A stretch of DNA of 64,000 nucleotides, from NCBI GenBank assembly GCA_033344775.1, contig JAWPMT010000002.1, positions 186,001 to 250,000 of the forward strand, given 5' to 3'. The translations under genes and the position numbers were made by a program. Numbering within the stretch: the stretch's first letter is position 1; the number at the start of each line of letters is the position of its first letter. Source of the DNA: Cytophagales bacterium. Lineage in GTDB: Bacteria; Bacteroidota; Bacteroidia; Cytophagales; Cyclobacteriaceae. Shown here piece after piece: positions 43,590-54,000 of the stretch. A model generated the notes under the pieces. That model was given only the letters and a program-made list of their open reading frames with translations. It was not told where the DNA came from and searched no databases.

Positions 43590-45659
43590 TTAAAAGGTAT
43601 ATGCCACCCTAAGTCGTGTAAACCAATTCAATGGGAGTCCAGGATAAAAATACCTTGGAGCAGCCCCCCCGAATCCAGTCGCATTGATCAGCAACATAGA
43701 GGCATATTTTTGTTCGGTGATGTTTCTCGCAGTGAATCCCAGGTCATATTTCCAGGGACCAATTTCACCAGCATGTCCAATAGTGGCATTGACCAGTAAA
43801 TATTGATTAGAGAAGATGGTATTGTCATCCGTGATCGGGATAGCTGAAGTGTATTGCTGATCGAGATACAAATAAACCAACGGCTTAAATTGAAACTGTA
43901 GACGATTGAAGAAGGTTTGTTTCGGCACACCCGTCAATTGATTACCAGAAAAAGTATTTTCACCATCCACAAACTCATCAAAAGTGAAATCCGAGAAACT
44001 GTATGATCCCTGGTTGGATAATTCTATTCGTGGTGTGTTTATGAATTCCAGTAGAAAGGAAAGCTCCACTCCCTGATGGCTCGTTTCACCAGCATTGATG
44101 CCAATGAATTGGTCTTCAGCCGTTCTTCTGGCCACCAGTAAGTTGCTTATCTGCATGCGATAGAGGGTAAGGTCAAAAGTAGCCCGGCCAAAGAAACCCC
44201 TTAACCCAACTTCCGTATTCCATCCCGTTTCTGGTTCAATATCAGGATTGATCGCACCATCAGGCAACAACGTTTCTTCCAGGGTAGGTGGAGAAAAGCC
44301 GTGACTCACAGCAAAGTAGGTGCTCAGTCGTGGAGTAATCTGATAGTTAAGGGCCAACCTTGGTGATAGCACCCCTTGATAATCATAATCACCATTTTGC
44401 CCCGAAGCAGCATCAAACCGGTCCTCCAGAACGTATTGTGTCTTATTGAAATTCAGACCGGCAGTCATGATCAATCCATCCGCCAGTTCATGATCCAATT
44501 GCGTAAAGGCGTTGATGTAATTCCTGCGTTCTTTCAGGTCCGACAATTGATCACCGGCTACACTGCCCATACCAGGAAAGTCCCGGTACAGGTTGGCCAG
44601 TGTTTGGAAAGAGTGCTGATCCCAGAACAGTTCAGTGCCGATCATCCAGGTAGTTTTTTCAGAAAAGTCGAAGATCAATCGGTTTCGGGTACCGACACCA
44701 GTCGTACTTTCGTCCAGGATGTTGAAAGGCCTGGGTTCATAATTATTCTGGTTGGTGACGAAGATACTGGATTTAAGGGTCAGGTTAGCCCCTATTAACG
44801 TGCTATAAGACACGCCTTGTAGTAAGGTAGCATAATCTTCAAAACCTTCGGCACTGCCCCAGGTAAAGGCGGCTTTGATGGGAGATTGTTCAAAGTCCGT
44901 CTCATTGATTGAACTGGGAATGAATGCCTTTTGATCCACAAAATAAGTAAGGAAATTGAGCTTTCCGTTGCCCAACGCCGTTTCAATATGGACCAAGGTA
45001 TGGGAGCGGTCCACCTCATTGTTGTCACGATAGCCACTACTGGTCAGGTGTCCGGCTGTAGCAAAAACTTTGAGCTTTTCGGTTCCCATAGCGAAGCGCA
45101 GTTGTTCTTTCACCAATCCAAAAGAACCAACGGTTAGATCATTGGTCAATGTCGCTTTGCCTGTAGTGGGAGCGATGGGGTTCATCAGGATAACGCCTCC
45201 AAGCCCACTACCAAAGACAGAAGCGTTGGGACCTTTGATGATTTCGTAAGATCGGAGACCTGCCAGGTCAATGTCTTCGATATTGGTTTCGCCTGAGCCG
45301 TTGGTCAGTGGGATCTCGCCAAAGTAAGCACGGATCTTATTGGTCGAGAAAGGAGACCTGGAACCAATGCCACGGATCGTGATCCGGTTGGTATTGATGG
45401 TACCCGAATGCATGTATACACCGGGGATTCGATTGATGGATTCCTGAATGTTCGTAGGATCAGCGGTTTCCAGGTCACTTTGTTTGATGATGGAGATATT
45501 GCCACCATAAGATTGATAGTCCTGCTCGACACCTATGGCATTGACCGTAACTTCCTTCAGCCGAACGATGGTTGAGTCGGATACATAATCCTGAGAAATC
45601 CCATTCCAGGGAATAAGGAAACCAGACAGGAGTAAAGAATAGGCGAACAAATGCTTCAT
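43590..45659 (-). CDS. TonB-dependent outer-membrane receptor
   Basis: A 689-residue outer-membrane receptor that imports a ligand (siderophore, metal complex, cofactor or similar) with energy from TonB. A signal peptide MKHLFAYSLLLSGFLIPWNG begins at the ATG at 45659; the frame stays open to 45719, but the extra 20 residues precede this signal and are unlikely. The plug domain shows LKEVTVNAIG, IQESINRIPGVYMHSGTIN, RITIRGIGSRSPF and YEIIKGPNASVFGSGLGGVI. The barrel ends in RLRVAYTF with a terminal phenylalanine. There is no CarboxypepD-like N-terminal domain and no SusD partner, so it is not a SusC. TonB receptors of this shape often take iron chelates, but the ligand is not evident. Confidence 0.93.
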   Translation of the reverse strand: MKHLFAYSLLLSGFLIPWNGISQDYVSDSTIVRLKEVTVNAIGVEQDYQSYGGNISIIKQSDLETADPTNIQESINRIPGVYMHSGTINTNRITIRGIGSRSPFSTNKIRAYFGEIPLTNGSGETNIEDIDLAGLRSYEIIKGPNASVFGSGLGGVILMNPIAPTTGKATLTNDLTVGSFGLVKEQLRFAMGTEKLKVFATAGHLTSSGYRDNNEVDRSHTLVHIETALGNGKLNFLTYFVDQKAFIPSSINETDFEQSPIKAAFTWGSAEGFEDYATLLQGVSYSTLIGANLTLKSSIFVTNQNNYEPRPFNILDESTTGVGTRNRLIFDFSEKTTWMIGTELFWDQHSFQTLANLYRDFPGMGSVAGDQLSDLKERRNYINAFTQLDHELADGLIMTAGLNFNKTQYVLEDRFDAASGQNGDYDYQGVLSPRLALNYQITPRLSTYFAVSHGFSPPTLEETLLPDGAINPDIEPETGWNTEVGLRGFFGRATFDLTLYRMQISNLLVARRTAEDQFIGINAGETSHQGVELSFLLEFINTPRIELSNQGSYSFSDFTFDEFVDGENTFSGNQLTGVPKQTFFNRLQFQFKPLVYLYLDQQYTSAIPITDDNTIFSNQYLLVNATIGHAGEIGPWKYDLGFTARNITEQKYASMLLINATGFGGAAPRYFYPGLPLNWFTRLRVAYTF

Positions 45660-45790
45660 AGGTAAAATTTCCGCAAAGATTGAATTTATCCTGAAAGATG
45701 GAAGCAGCTTTTTGATCACCGGAGGAAAGGGAACTGACTTATTTCACGATTTGATTGGATTGAACGAGGATAAGGGGTGTGATTTGCGAA

Positions 45791-45798
45791 TAATTTTG
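45791..45798 (+). promoter_or_regulatory. Possible -7 box for the XRE-type regulator gene
   Basis: TAATTTTG is a perfect TAnnTTTG 23 bp before the ATG at 45822. The nearest TTG upstream (45760-45762) is 28 bp away, longer than usual, so the -33 element is uncertain. Confidence 0.35.
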
Positions 45799-45821
45799 TT
45801 AATTGAAGATGTTAATGACAA

Positions 45822-46268
45822 ATGCACATTCCATTGAGTTATATAAGCTACAACCTTCGATTTTGGAGAACTAAAAAAGGCCTGAGTCAGCAAAAGTTTG
45901 CGGAGGAATTGGGTGTCACCAGGGGGATGCTTGCGACTTACGAAGAATCCGTTGAGCCCAGACAGGAATTTTTGATGACCATTGTAGAGAAATACCATGT
46001 CAACCTTCACTACTTCTTTACCCGTAAAATGACAGATGGTACTTTCGAAACGTTTTTTCTGAAATCTGCAGATGAGAACATTTCAATCGAACAGAAGCAA
46101 AGCTCAACCGCGATCATTGGTCTTCTTTATGATCTGATTGATGAACAGGACAAAGACAAGCGCAATCAGATTGCCCGCCAGGTGACCATGTACATTACAC
46201 GGATGACCGATGAGAACAACGAAATGAAAGACGAGCTGTATGGGTTTATGAAACGTATGATGGCGTGA
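45822..46268 (+). CDS. XRE-family transcriptional regulator (Cro/C1-type HTH)
   Basis: A 148-residue DNA-binding protein. Residues about 6-62 form the Cro/C1 helix-turn-helix: LRFWRTKKGLSQQKFAEELG, then VTRGMLATYEESVEPRQEF. The remaining 80 or so residues are predicted helical and polar (DLIDEQDKDKRNQIARQVTM), likely for dimerisation, with no ligand or peptidase domain visible. It is divergent from the TonB receptor across a 162-bp spacer, an arrangement in which it could regulate itself or the receptor. No operator can be assigned with confidence. Chromosomal origin rather than phage is inferred because no phage genes adjoin it. Confidence 0.85.
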   Translation: MHIPLSYISYNLRFWRTKKGLSQQKFAEELGVTRGMLATYEESVEPRQEFLMTIVEKYHVNLHYFFTRKMTDGTFETFFLKSADENISIEQKQSSTAIIGLLYDLIDEQDKDKRNQIARQVTMYITRMTDENNEMKDELYGFMKRMMA

Positions 46269-46742
46269 TTGCAGTGATGTGGGTAGGATACTCTGTGTTC
46301 GTCCAAATGCTGCTCGGTTATTATTGCATTGCACGACTCGGTAAGGTGAGCGACTGGATTTTAATCAGCATTTGTAATACTAACCCTCTAAACCTATCAG
46401 GATTAACTCCTGTGTGAAGTGACATTATAGGTTTCATTCTGTGGAATAATGGCTTGCTGTTTTTCTTTCCATTAGCTCCTCAAAATCCCTTATCTTTGAT
46501 TCACACAAAATGTTTCAAGCTTTGAGAGTAATTCTGAAATTCATAGCAGCTTAATCGTTAGCCCCTCATCCGGAGGCTAATATTTCTGTGTTCGGAGTTC
46601 TTCCGAACCTAATTCTATTTTATCAAGGATTTGCATGTGTTTGATCAGTTCTATTGCTGTGTCTGAGGGCTAGTCTTATAGATAGGAATAAGCAATGGCA
46701 TAGTCTACATCTACTGCATGTGAATCACAACACCTATTGTTT
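46269..46742. other. 474-bp intergenic region with a structured repeat and hairpins
   Basis: No coding frame with support. It holds the first copy of an intergenic repeat family (46325-46446, listed separately) and a perfect 7-bp hairpin GTTCGGA / TCCGAAC (46590-46608) followed by a weakly T-rich stretch. I see no clear promoter for the DinB gene. Confidence 0.6.
46325..46446. repeat. Intergenic structured repeat, copy 1
   Basis: Two modules in order: a GCATTGC...ACTCGGTAAGG...GCGACTGGAT half and an AAACCTATCAGG...ATTATAGGTTT palindromic half, ending CATTCTGTGGAAT. It aligns module for module with 54895-55018. The arms here are more decayed than in the other copies. Confidence 0.75.
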
Positions 46743-47264
46743 ATGAAAAATCAAGAAGTAAAGAAAGATCCCGCATTCTTAGCATATGTATTAGAATTGA
46801 ATGAGGGCCATACACTCGAAGAAGCATTACAAATAAGCCTGGAACAGATCAATCAATTAGATATCGATCAATTGAATCGAATTGGTTTGAAGACTTATGC
46901 CAAGGACAAATGGACCATTCACCAGATCCTGCAACACCTCATCGACTGGGAAAGGATTTGGTGTTTCAGAGCCGTCCTGTTTGCCAGGGGAGAAGGGACC
47001 ATTCCAGAATCACATGACCAGGAAATCATGGGAGCGAACTCAAATGCGAATGAACTGTCCATCGAGCAGCTGATCAATGAGCTTCGGGCGGTACGGCAAT
47101 CATCGATATTGATGTTCCAGTCTTTCAAAGAAAAAATATTGGAAATGAACTGTGTATTTTTCGAATATGAGATGCCTTTGTACACCATTGGCTTGACCAT
47201 TGCGGCACATCAGATCCATCATTTCAATGTCATCAGAGAAAGGTATATGCCACTGGATGAATAG
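46743..47264 (+). CDS. DinB/YfiT-like family protein
   Basis: A 173-residue four-helix-bundle protein of the DinB superfamily. The metal-site histidines fit the family: WTIHQILQHLIDWERIW near residues 57-73 and TIAAHQIHHFNVIRERY near 152-168, with the usual H...HxxxH pattern. Family members include metal-dependent thiol transferases and many proteins of unknown role. The ATG at 46743 is chosen over a TTG two codons upstream. The gene stands alone between two copies of the intergenic repeat. No partner that would reveal its substrate is nearby. Confidence 0.8.
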   Translation: MKNQEVKKDPAFLAYVLELNEGHTLEEALQISLEQINQLDIDQLNRIGLKTYAKDKWTIHQILQHLIDWERIWCFRAVLFARGEGTIPESHDQEIMGANSNANELSIEQLINELRAVRQSSILMFQSFKEKILEMNCVFFEYEMPLYTIGLTIAAHQIHHFNVIRERYMPLDE

Positions 47265-47272
47265 TTCCAAAC

Positions 47273-47440
47273 AAACCTATAAGGTCTAACGCTAGTGTGA
47301 ACAGACCTTATAGGTTTTAATCCGCGAGGATGGCGGCTATAGGTTTCTCTCTTTTGAGCTCGAATTTTATTGCATTCCCTGCCTCGCCAAGACGAGCGGA
47401 CGGAATTTGGTAAATAACCATAATGCAGCATATTCCATGG
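47273..47440. repeat. Intergenic structured repeat, copy 2 (rearranged)
   Basis: A perfect 15-bp inverted repeat AAACCTATAAGGTCT (47273-47287) / AGACCTTATAGGTTT (47303-47317) with a 15-nt spacer is the best-preserved form of the palindromic module. Unlike copies 1 and 3, it comes before the GCATTCCCTGCCTCGCCAAG module (near 47371-47390), so the module order is reversed. Confidence 0.7.
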
Positions 47441-47520
47441 TGAATTCCGTACTTTCTTTTTGATGCATTCCGTTAGAACTGGTTGTTTCAGAAGCCAATA
47501 AAATAGATTCTACCATAAGA

Positions 47521-47551
47521 TTGCATCAAAGCATCAGGTTTCGTACTTTAG
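47521..47551 (+). promoter_or_regulatory. Candidate promoter of the small T9SS gene and the SprB-like gene
   Basis: TTG at 47521-47523, a 20-bp spacer and TACTTTAG at 47544-47551 (one mismatch to TAnnTTTG). Transcription would start close to 47557, about 14 bases before the GTG at 47571. Confidence 0.4.
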
Positions 47552-47570
47552 AGGTACATAACAAAATAAC

Positions 47571-48047
47571 GTGTCCTTTCTCTATTCAAAACATAGCATG
47601 CTTTGCATTGCGTGTGTAGTATTCGTGTTGAGTACGAAAGCACAGCTCATCGGCGACTTTGTACCGGCGGTCCAAACGACTGAGGCGAATGAATTCAGAT
47701 TGGGAGTACTGGTAGCAACGACCTATGAAGGTGATCATGCGGTGATTATTCACAATTATCTGATTGAAGAAGTAACTACAACTACCCTTGGGCTTGAGAA
47801 AGAAAAAATTCACGTGAATGTTTTTCCAAATCCGGTAAGCGATGTACTACATATTGCTTCTGAAAAATTGATTACATCGATCACGGTTTCAGATCTTACC
47901 GGAAGGAAGTTAATCTCTGAAACAGGAATATCTACAAAGCAATCCAGTATTAACTTAAAGCAATTGGCCGAATCGGTCGTATTGCTCACCCTTACCTTCA
48001 ACAATGAAAAGGTCAAAAGAATCAAAATTTCTAAAGTACGTCCTTAG
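47571..48047 (+). CDS. Small secreted protein with a T9SS type A sorting domain
   Basis: A 158-residue protein that is almost only a signal peptide plus a sorting tail. Residues 1-25 (MSFLYSKHSMLCIACVVFVLSTKAQ) form a Sec signal. A short middle segment of about 55 residues has no recognisable domain. From about residue 83, VNVFPNPVSDVLHI begins a type A T9SS C-terminal domain, continuing with ITVSDLTGRKLIS and ending KVKRIKISKVRP. The GTG at 47571 is preferred because it supplies the basic n-region; the ATG at 47598 would leave an uncharged signal. The last 44 bp overlap the start of the SprB-like gene, so the two are co-transcribed and perhaps translationally coupled. Confidence 0.75.
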   Translation: MSFLYSKHSMLCIACVVFVLSTKAQLIGDFVPAVQTTEANEFRLGVLVATTYEGDHAVIIHNYLIEEVTTTTLGLEKEKIHVNVFPNPVSDVLHIASEKLITSITVSDLTGRKLISETGISTKQSSINLKQLAESVVLLTLTFNNEKVKRIKISKVRP

Positions 48048-51000
48048 TGTCCTTTGCCTGATACAGGTTGCTACATTACAGGGCCAGCAAGTACCTCAAT
48101 ACATCAACTACCAGGGGCTAGTCAAAGATGTGGATGGTGGAGACCCCATACGAAATGCGGAAATAGGAATCCGGGTAAGCATACTAGATCAGGATTTCAT
48201 TGCTTTGTACACGGAAACTCACATCACCACTACCACCGAAAATGGAATTTATGCGATCAAAATCGGAGCGGGTGCCATTTCCCTCGGCGAGTTTTTAGAG
48301 ATCGACTGGGTTTCAGGTGAAAGACATATTCAGGTAGAGCTCGATAGGGACGGAACCACCAATGGAGAGAGTTATGAATTGATGGGCATGTCCCAGATAC
48401 TTTCTGTACCCTATGCTTTGGTAAGTGATCGTGCAGATTATGCCATTCGTTCCGGCGAATCTGATTCCTCTCAAATTGCCAACTCTTTGATTTCAGGGTA
48501 TATCGTAGAGCAGAGTAGAAAAGCTGACTATGCTGATACTGCCGGATTCGCCGTATCAATATCAAGTGACGTAGTTCCTACTCGAAGTTTCAAAGCGGAT
48601 ACCGCAGATTATGCCAATCGGTCTGGTGAATCTGATGCTGCCGAAGTAGCTAACTCTTTGATATCAGGATATATCGTCGATCAGAGTTTGAATGCCAACT
48701 ATGCCGATACGGCCGATTACGCCACGCTATCCCAAGAAGCAGTCAGTGCCCAGGTGGCCGAATCACTTACATCGGGCTATGTAGTCGAGAAAAGTGAGCA
48801 GGCTGTTTATGCTGATTCTTCTGTATATACAGATACTTCGGATTATGCAACGATATCCGGTGAAGCAGTTACTGCTCGGGTCGCACAATCACTGATTTCC
48901 GGGTATGTTGTAGATCAAACGGCATATGCTGATACTGCTGCCTATGCCAGGAGCGGAGTAGATGCTGACAGTACCAATGAAATTCAATCGCTGAGTTTCG
49001 AAAATGAGTTATTGAGCATCAGTGGATCCAATAGTGTAACGATCCCGATCAGATCGCCCAGAATTCAACCAAACGAAGCAGAATGCACAGAGGACAATGC
49101 TGGACTGTTGCGATTTGAACCAACCCGTAAGGTGATTCAATACTGTGATGGAGGACATTGGGTGAATATGCATGCCGCACCATTGAGTATTGTTACTAAT
49201 AAAGTCGTAGATGCTTATTGCGAATCAGCCTCTGGCAGCGTAGAAATTAACTTGACTGGAGGACAGCAACCTTTTTCAATTGCCTGGAGCAATGGTGTGA
49301 CGGATCAGTTCAAAATTGAAAATGTAAAAGCCGGAAACTATTCGGTGACAATCACGGACGGGGCGGGTAGATCATTGTCTCAAACGTTCACCGTAAATGT
49401 GCAACAGCGCACAATTGATGAAGGTGTTTCAAATGTGCAGCCGAATACCGTATGTAAGCCCGATTCAAATGACCCAATGGCACCCGATCATAATGGCCAA
49501 GTTACTTTTACCCCAACTAGTGTCCAATCCTCGGGAGGGTTTACCTTCCAGTTGATGACCAGCGATGGAGTCACTGTAAATAGTGACGGCTCTACGAATG
49601 GTTTCAATGAGGTCGCCTACGCCACTTCGGGAAGTACATCCACTGTCACGGGATTGCCAGATGATAACTACCAAATGGTGGTGACGGATAATGAGACATT
49701 GTGTGAGATTACGCACACCTTTGAAATCCTGGCAGATTTTACCAATGAGCCCGTGATTGAACTTACTCAGGTTGTCATTAGCGACAATACCTCTTGCGAC
49801 GCAACAGCAGCAAATGGTCAGATTGATGCTTCTGGTGCAAATGTGCTTTCTGGTGGTTCCGGTCAATACCTTTACCAATGGTTCAAAGCAGAAGATACCA
49901 GTACACCGATCGATAATGATGCAGTGCTTAGTGCTATTACTAGTGGTGTGTATATATTAACGATAACTGATGCACAATTAGGATGTATAACTTCCCAGAC
50001 TTTTACCATAGCTGATGATGCCCCTGTCATAACTGCGGTTGAGAGTTTGAGAAGCAGCAACACGGTGTGTGATCCTTCTACCAACGATCCTACGGCAGTT
50101 GATGCGAATGGTACCATTACCTTCACACCTGAAACCAACGGGGTTGCTTCGGGTAATTATTCGTTTGCGTTGGAGACCGCTGACGGTACGGCTATACCGA
50201 ACGGAGGAGTCCATTTAAACGGAACGGTGAACTACAATGATGGTGGAGCAGGGGTTGCTACTACCACTGTCACTGGACTTGATGGCGACAGTTATGTAAT
50301 GATCATTACAGATTTGGAGAATCAATGTGCGATTTCTTATGCCTTCCAGATTTTTGATAGCAGTTCGGGTGCTCCAAGTGTCAGTTTTGCTCTGTCCCAG
50401 ATTACGAATAACGCATCTTGCGATGCGAATGCCTTCACTGGACAGGTGGATGTATCCTCCCCAGGAGCAGTAGTCGGAGGGTCAGGAGATTATAGATATG
50501 AGTGGGCCAATTTTTCTAACCCTACAGTCATTATTGACAATGATGCTATACTGAATGGAGTAGGTGGTGGACAATATATGCTGTGGGTAATTGACAATCA
50601 GGCAGGCTGCCGTTCTTCGGCTAAGACAGTCGTTGTGGTTGATGATATTCCTGCTTTTATGCTAGGAGCCACAGGTATTACTGATAATAAGGTTTGTGAA
50701 GCCAACAATAATAATCCAGGAGCCAATGACGCCAACGGATCCATTTCCTTTAATCCGATGACCGGTGGTGTGGACCTGGGAACATACACCTTTTTGCTCA
50801 AAGCCGCTAACGGACCGAACGTTGAAGATGCGACCGATATATTGGATGGAAGTACCCATCTCAATGGGACAGTAAGTTATGACGGTGATAACATTGGATC
50901 TTCTGGTACGATGGTTACGGGATTGGATGCCGGGGATTACTATATGTCAGTGACTGACCTCAGTAACGGTTGCTCGGCACTTTACGCGTTCAATATTGCC

Positions 51001-54000
51001 AATGATGCTACTGATTTGCCAGTAATCACTATAGGTAATATCACTATTTCGAGTAACACGGCTTGTGGCAATGGAGCATTTGATGGTGAGGCCAACGCTA
51101 CTGCCAGTAATGCGGTGACAGGTGGATCAGGTGATTATCGTTACGAATGGGCAAGTGCTACTAGCCCAGGAGTTGTGATTGATAGTGATGCGATATTGAA
51201 TGGCGTGGACGGAGGAGATTACATCCTTACGGTGACAGATGATCAAACTGGTTGTGCGTCAACTGCAGTACAAGTGACTATTGGGGATATATTCCCTACG
51301 ATCAACCCCGTGGTTTCTTTACAAATCAACAATACGGTTTGTGATGCCGCTGAAAATGATGCGGGTGATTTGGATGCTAATGGCAGGATTACTTTTACAC
51401 CAACCACAACTAATAACATAGTGGCTACAACAACAGTTGCTACTGCTTATAACTTTTCGTTAGCTACCGCTGGTGGCACGACCATAGTGAATGGGAGTAC
51501 GCATAATTCCGTTAATATTTCCTATTCTACCACCGGATCCGTGTCGACTGTCACTGGCCTTTCGGGAGGTAACTATGTAATGACCATAACAGACGCTGAT
51601 GTTGGCTGTGACCTGGATTATGCCTTTACCATAGTTGATGATGCTACGGATATTCCTTTAATTACATTAGAGAATATTTCCATCTCAAATAATACGACTT
51701 GCGACAATACCGCCTGGACAGGAGAGGCCAACGCTGCTGCAATTAATGCGGTTACCGGAGGTTCAGGTGATTATCGATACGAATGGGCATTTGCCACTGC
51801 CCCAGGCGTTTTAATTGATAATGATGCGATGTTGAATGGCGTGGACGGAGGAGATTACATCCTTTCCGTAATTGATGATCAAAGGGGTTGTATGGCGCTA
51901 CCCGTAACAGTTACGGTCTCTAATGATATGGATAATCCCACATTCATGGTTGATGCGATAGGAGCCGGTTCGGCATTCAATACAGTTTGTGACGTAACCA
52001 CCGCCGGAGACTATAATGGAGCCGTTTCAATTACCACGACAGAATCAGGTCCTTACATCTTTAACTGGTACGATGGTTCCGGGACTTCAGTTCCAACAGC
52101 CTACACGGTAACCAATAGTTCCCAGAATAGCGTGCTTTCCCTTGCTCCTGCGGGGACTTATACGGTTAACATTTCAAATACAGTGAACAGTTGTGATACC
52201 ACGTTTCAGGTAACCATTGTTAATGACTTTCAGGATGTTCTCACCAGTTTTGATATCTCATCGGATTTATCAGTAACGGATGACAATTCGTCCATTTCTA
52301 ATAATGGTACAATTACTTTCTCCGAATCTGATCTGGATGTGGCATTAGGAGCAGATGCGCCGGCAAATTACCTTGTCAAATTGTATGCGGGTACAAACGT
52401 TTCAGGCACTCCAGAGGAGGATAGTACGGCTCCATATTCATTTACCAGTCTTTCATCAGGAAGTTATACGGTTGAAGTAGTGAATCCCATTACAGGTTGT
52501 AGAACGTTAGCAGCGACAACCTCGATCGCTAGTGTACCTGTTGTGATTAGCGCAGGTGTAAGTACCCTGAATGATAATACGGTATGTGATCCCGCGAATA
52601 ACGATCCTGCAGCAAATGATGCGAATGGGTCGATCACCTTTACCCCAGAAACGGATGGTGTTTCTTCCAATAATTACACGTTTGCGTTAGCTACTTCAGA
52701 TGGAACCAGTATCTCAAATGGTGCAGTCTATCTTGACGGGACTGTGACTTATAAAGATAATGCAACTGGATCGTCTTCCACTACGGTATTGGGCCTTGCT
52801 GGCGGATCATATGTAATGAAGATAACTGACCTGGATAATTCAGAAACTCTGGATCATAACTTTGTCATTGCAAATGATGCTTCAGTGGTACCGGTCATCA
52901 CTCTGGCTAACATAACTACCGCACATAATGTCACTTGCGACAATACCGCTTACACGGGAGAGGCAGATGCTTCGGGAGCCGTGGCTGGCGGATCAGGAAA
53001 CTATGCCTATACATGGGCCAATACTTCAGACCCTGCCACGGTACTAGACAATGATGCAGTCTTGAATCAAGTGGGGGCCGGTACATATAAATTGACAGTT
53101 AGAGATTTAGAAACGGGCTGTGAGGCATCAAATGATCAAGTGTTTATTGATTTGTCCAATATTGCCTGGACTGTTGAGAATGGTGAAGTAACCATTGTCA
53201 ACAGTGATGATTGTGCAGGAAATACGGGTTCATTGGTGATCAATACCATCACGCAATCGCAGGGGGGCGGCTTTCCGGAGCCTACGTCAACTACCTATAC
53301 AGATTTCCGGTTTCAGTGGTCAATTTCAGGGGGAGGAATGCTTCAGGTGATTCCATTTGACGGACTTACAGGCACGTTTCAAAGTGGAGAATCGCTAACC
53401 GTAGGGAGTAGTGTTTCCGCCACTGTGGTGGGTGCATCTGGAAACTTCCTGACCGTCTCCGGGCTTTCGGAAAGTATCTCGGACAATGACTTGATCATTG
53501 GAGGTACTACAGGAACATCTGCTTTGGTAAATCATGTTTTGGATATTTCAGCTACCTCGGGAACGATCGGGGCAAATTCAATTTCCGGGCTAGCAGCAAA
53601 CGATTATGACGTGGCGATATCTGAAGCGAATTGCTCCGATCCTGACCCGGCAACAAGTACTTTAACCGTGACTTCCTCGTCTATAAAACCGGAATTACAA
53701 GTTACTGCAACTCAGGCTGATGCTTCATGCGATGCGGTAAGCGCAACCGGATCGGCTACCGTCGATGTTGTATATCAGGGAGTCATTCAAGTACCGTCCA
53801 ATTACGTTTTCTCCTGGTTTGAGTCAGATGGTACTTCGACTTTGGGTACCACGACAACTTCCGCAACCTTTAACATCAATGGTAACATGGCATCCAACTT
53901 ACCTGATGGAACTTACTATGTAAAGGCTACTGATAATACTTCCCACGTAGGGTGTGAATCTGATGTTATTGAAGTAACCATCAACAATGACCCTTCTGTG

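Larger units (their letters stand above)
47265..47570. other. 306-bp intergenic region with repeat copy 2
   Basis: Contains a perfect 15-bp inverted repeat just after the DinB gene, which could also act as its terminator in RNA form, then a GCATTCCCTGCCTCG-type module and a candidate promoter near 47521-47551. No coding frame with support. Confidence 0.65.

Noticed and set aside
45660-45719. An upstream start for the TonB receptor at 45719.
   Set aside because: It would put 20 polar and mixed residues before an otherwise perfect signal peptide at 45659.
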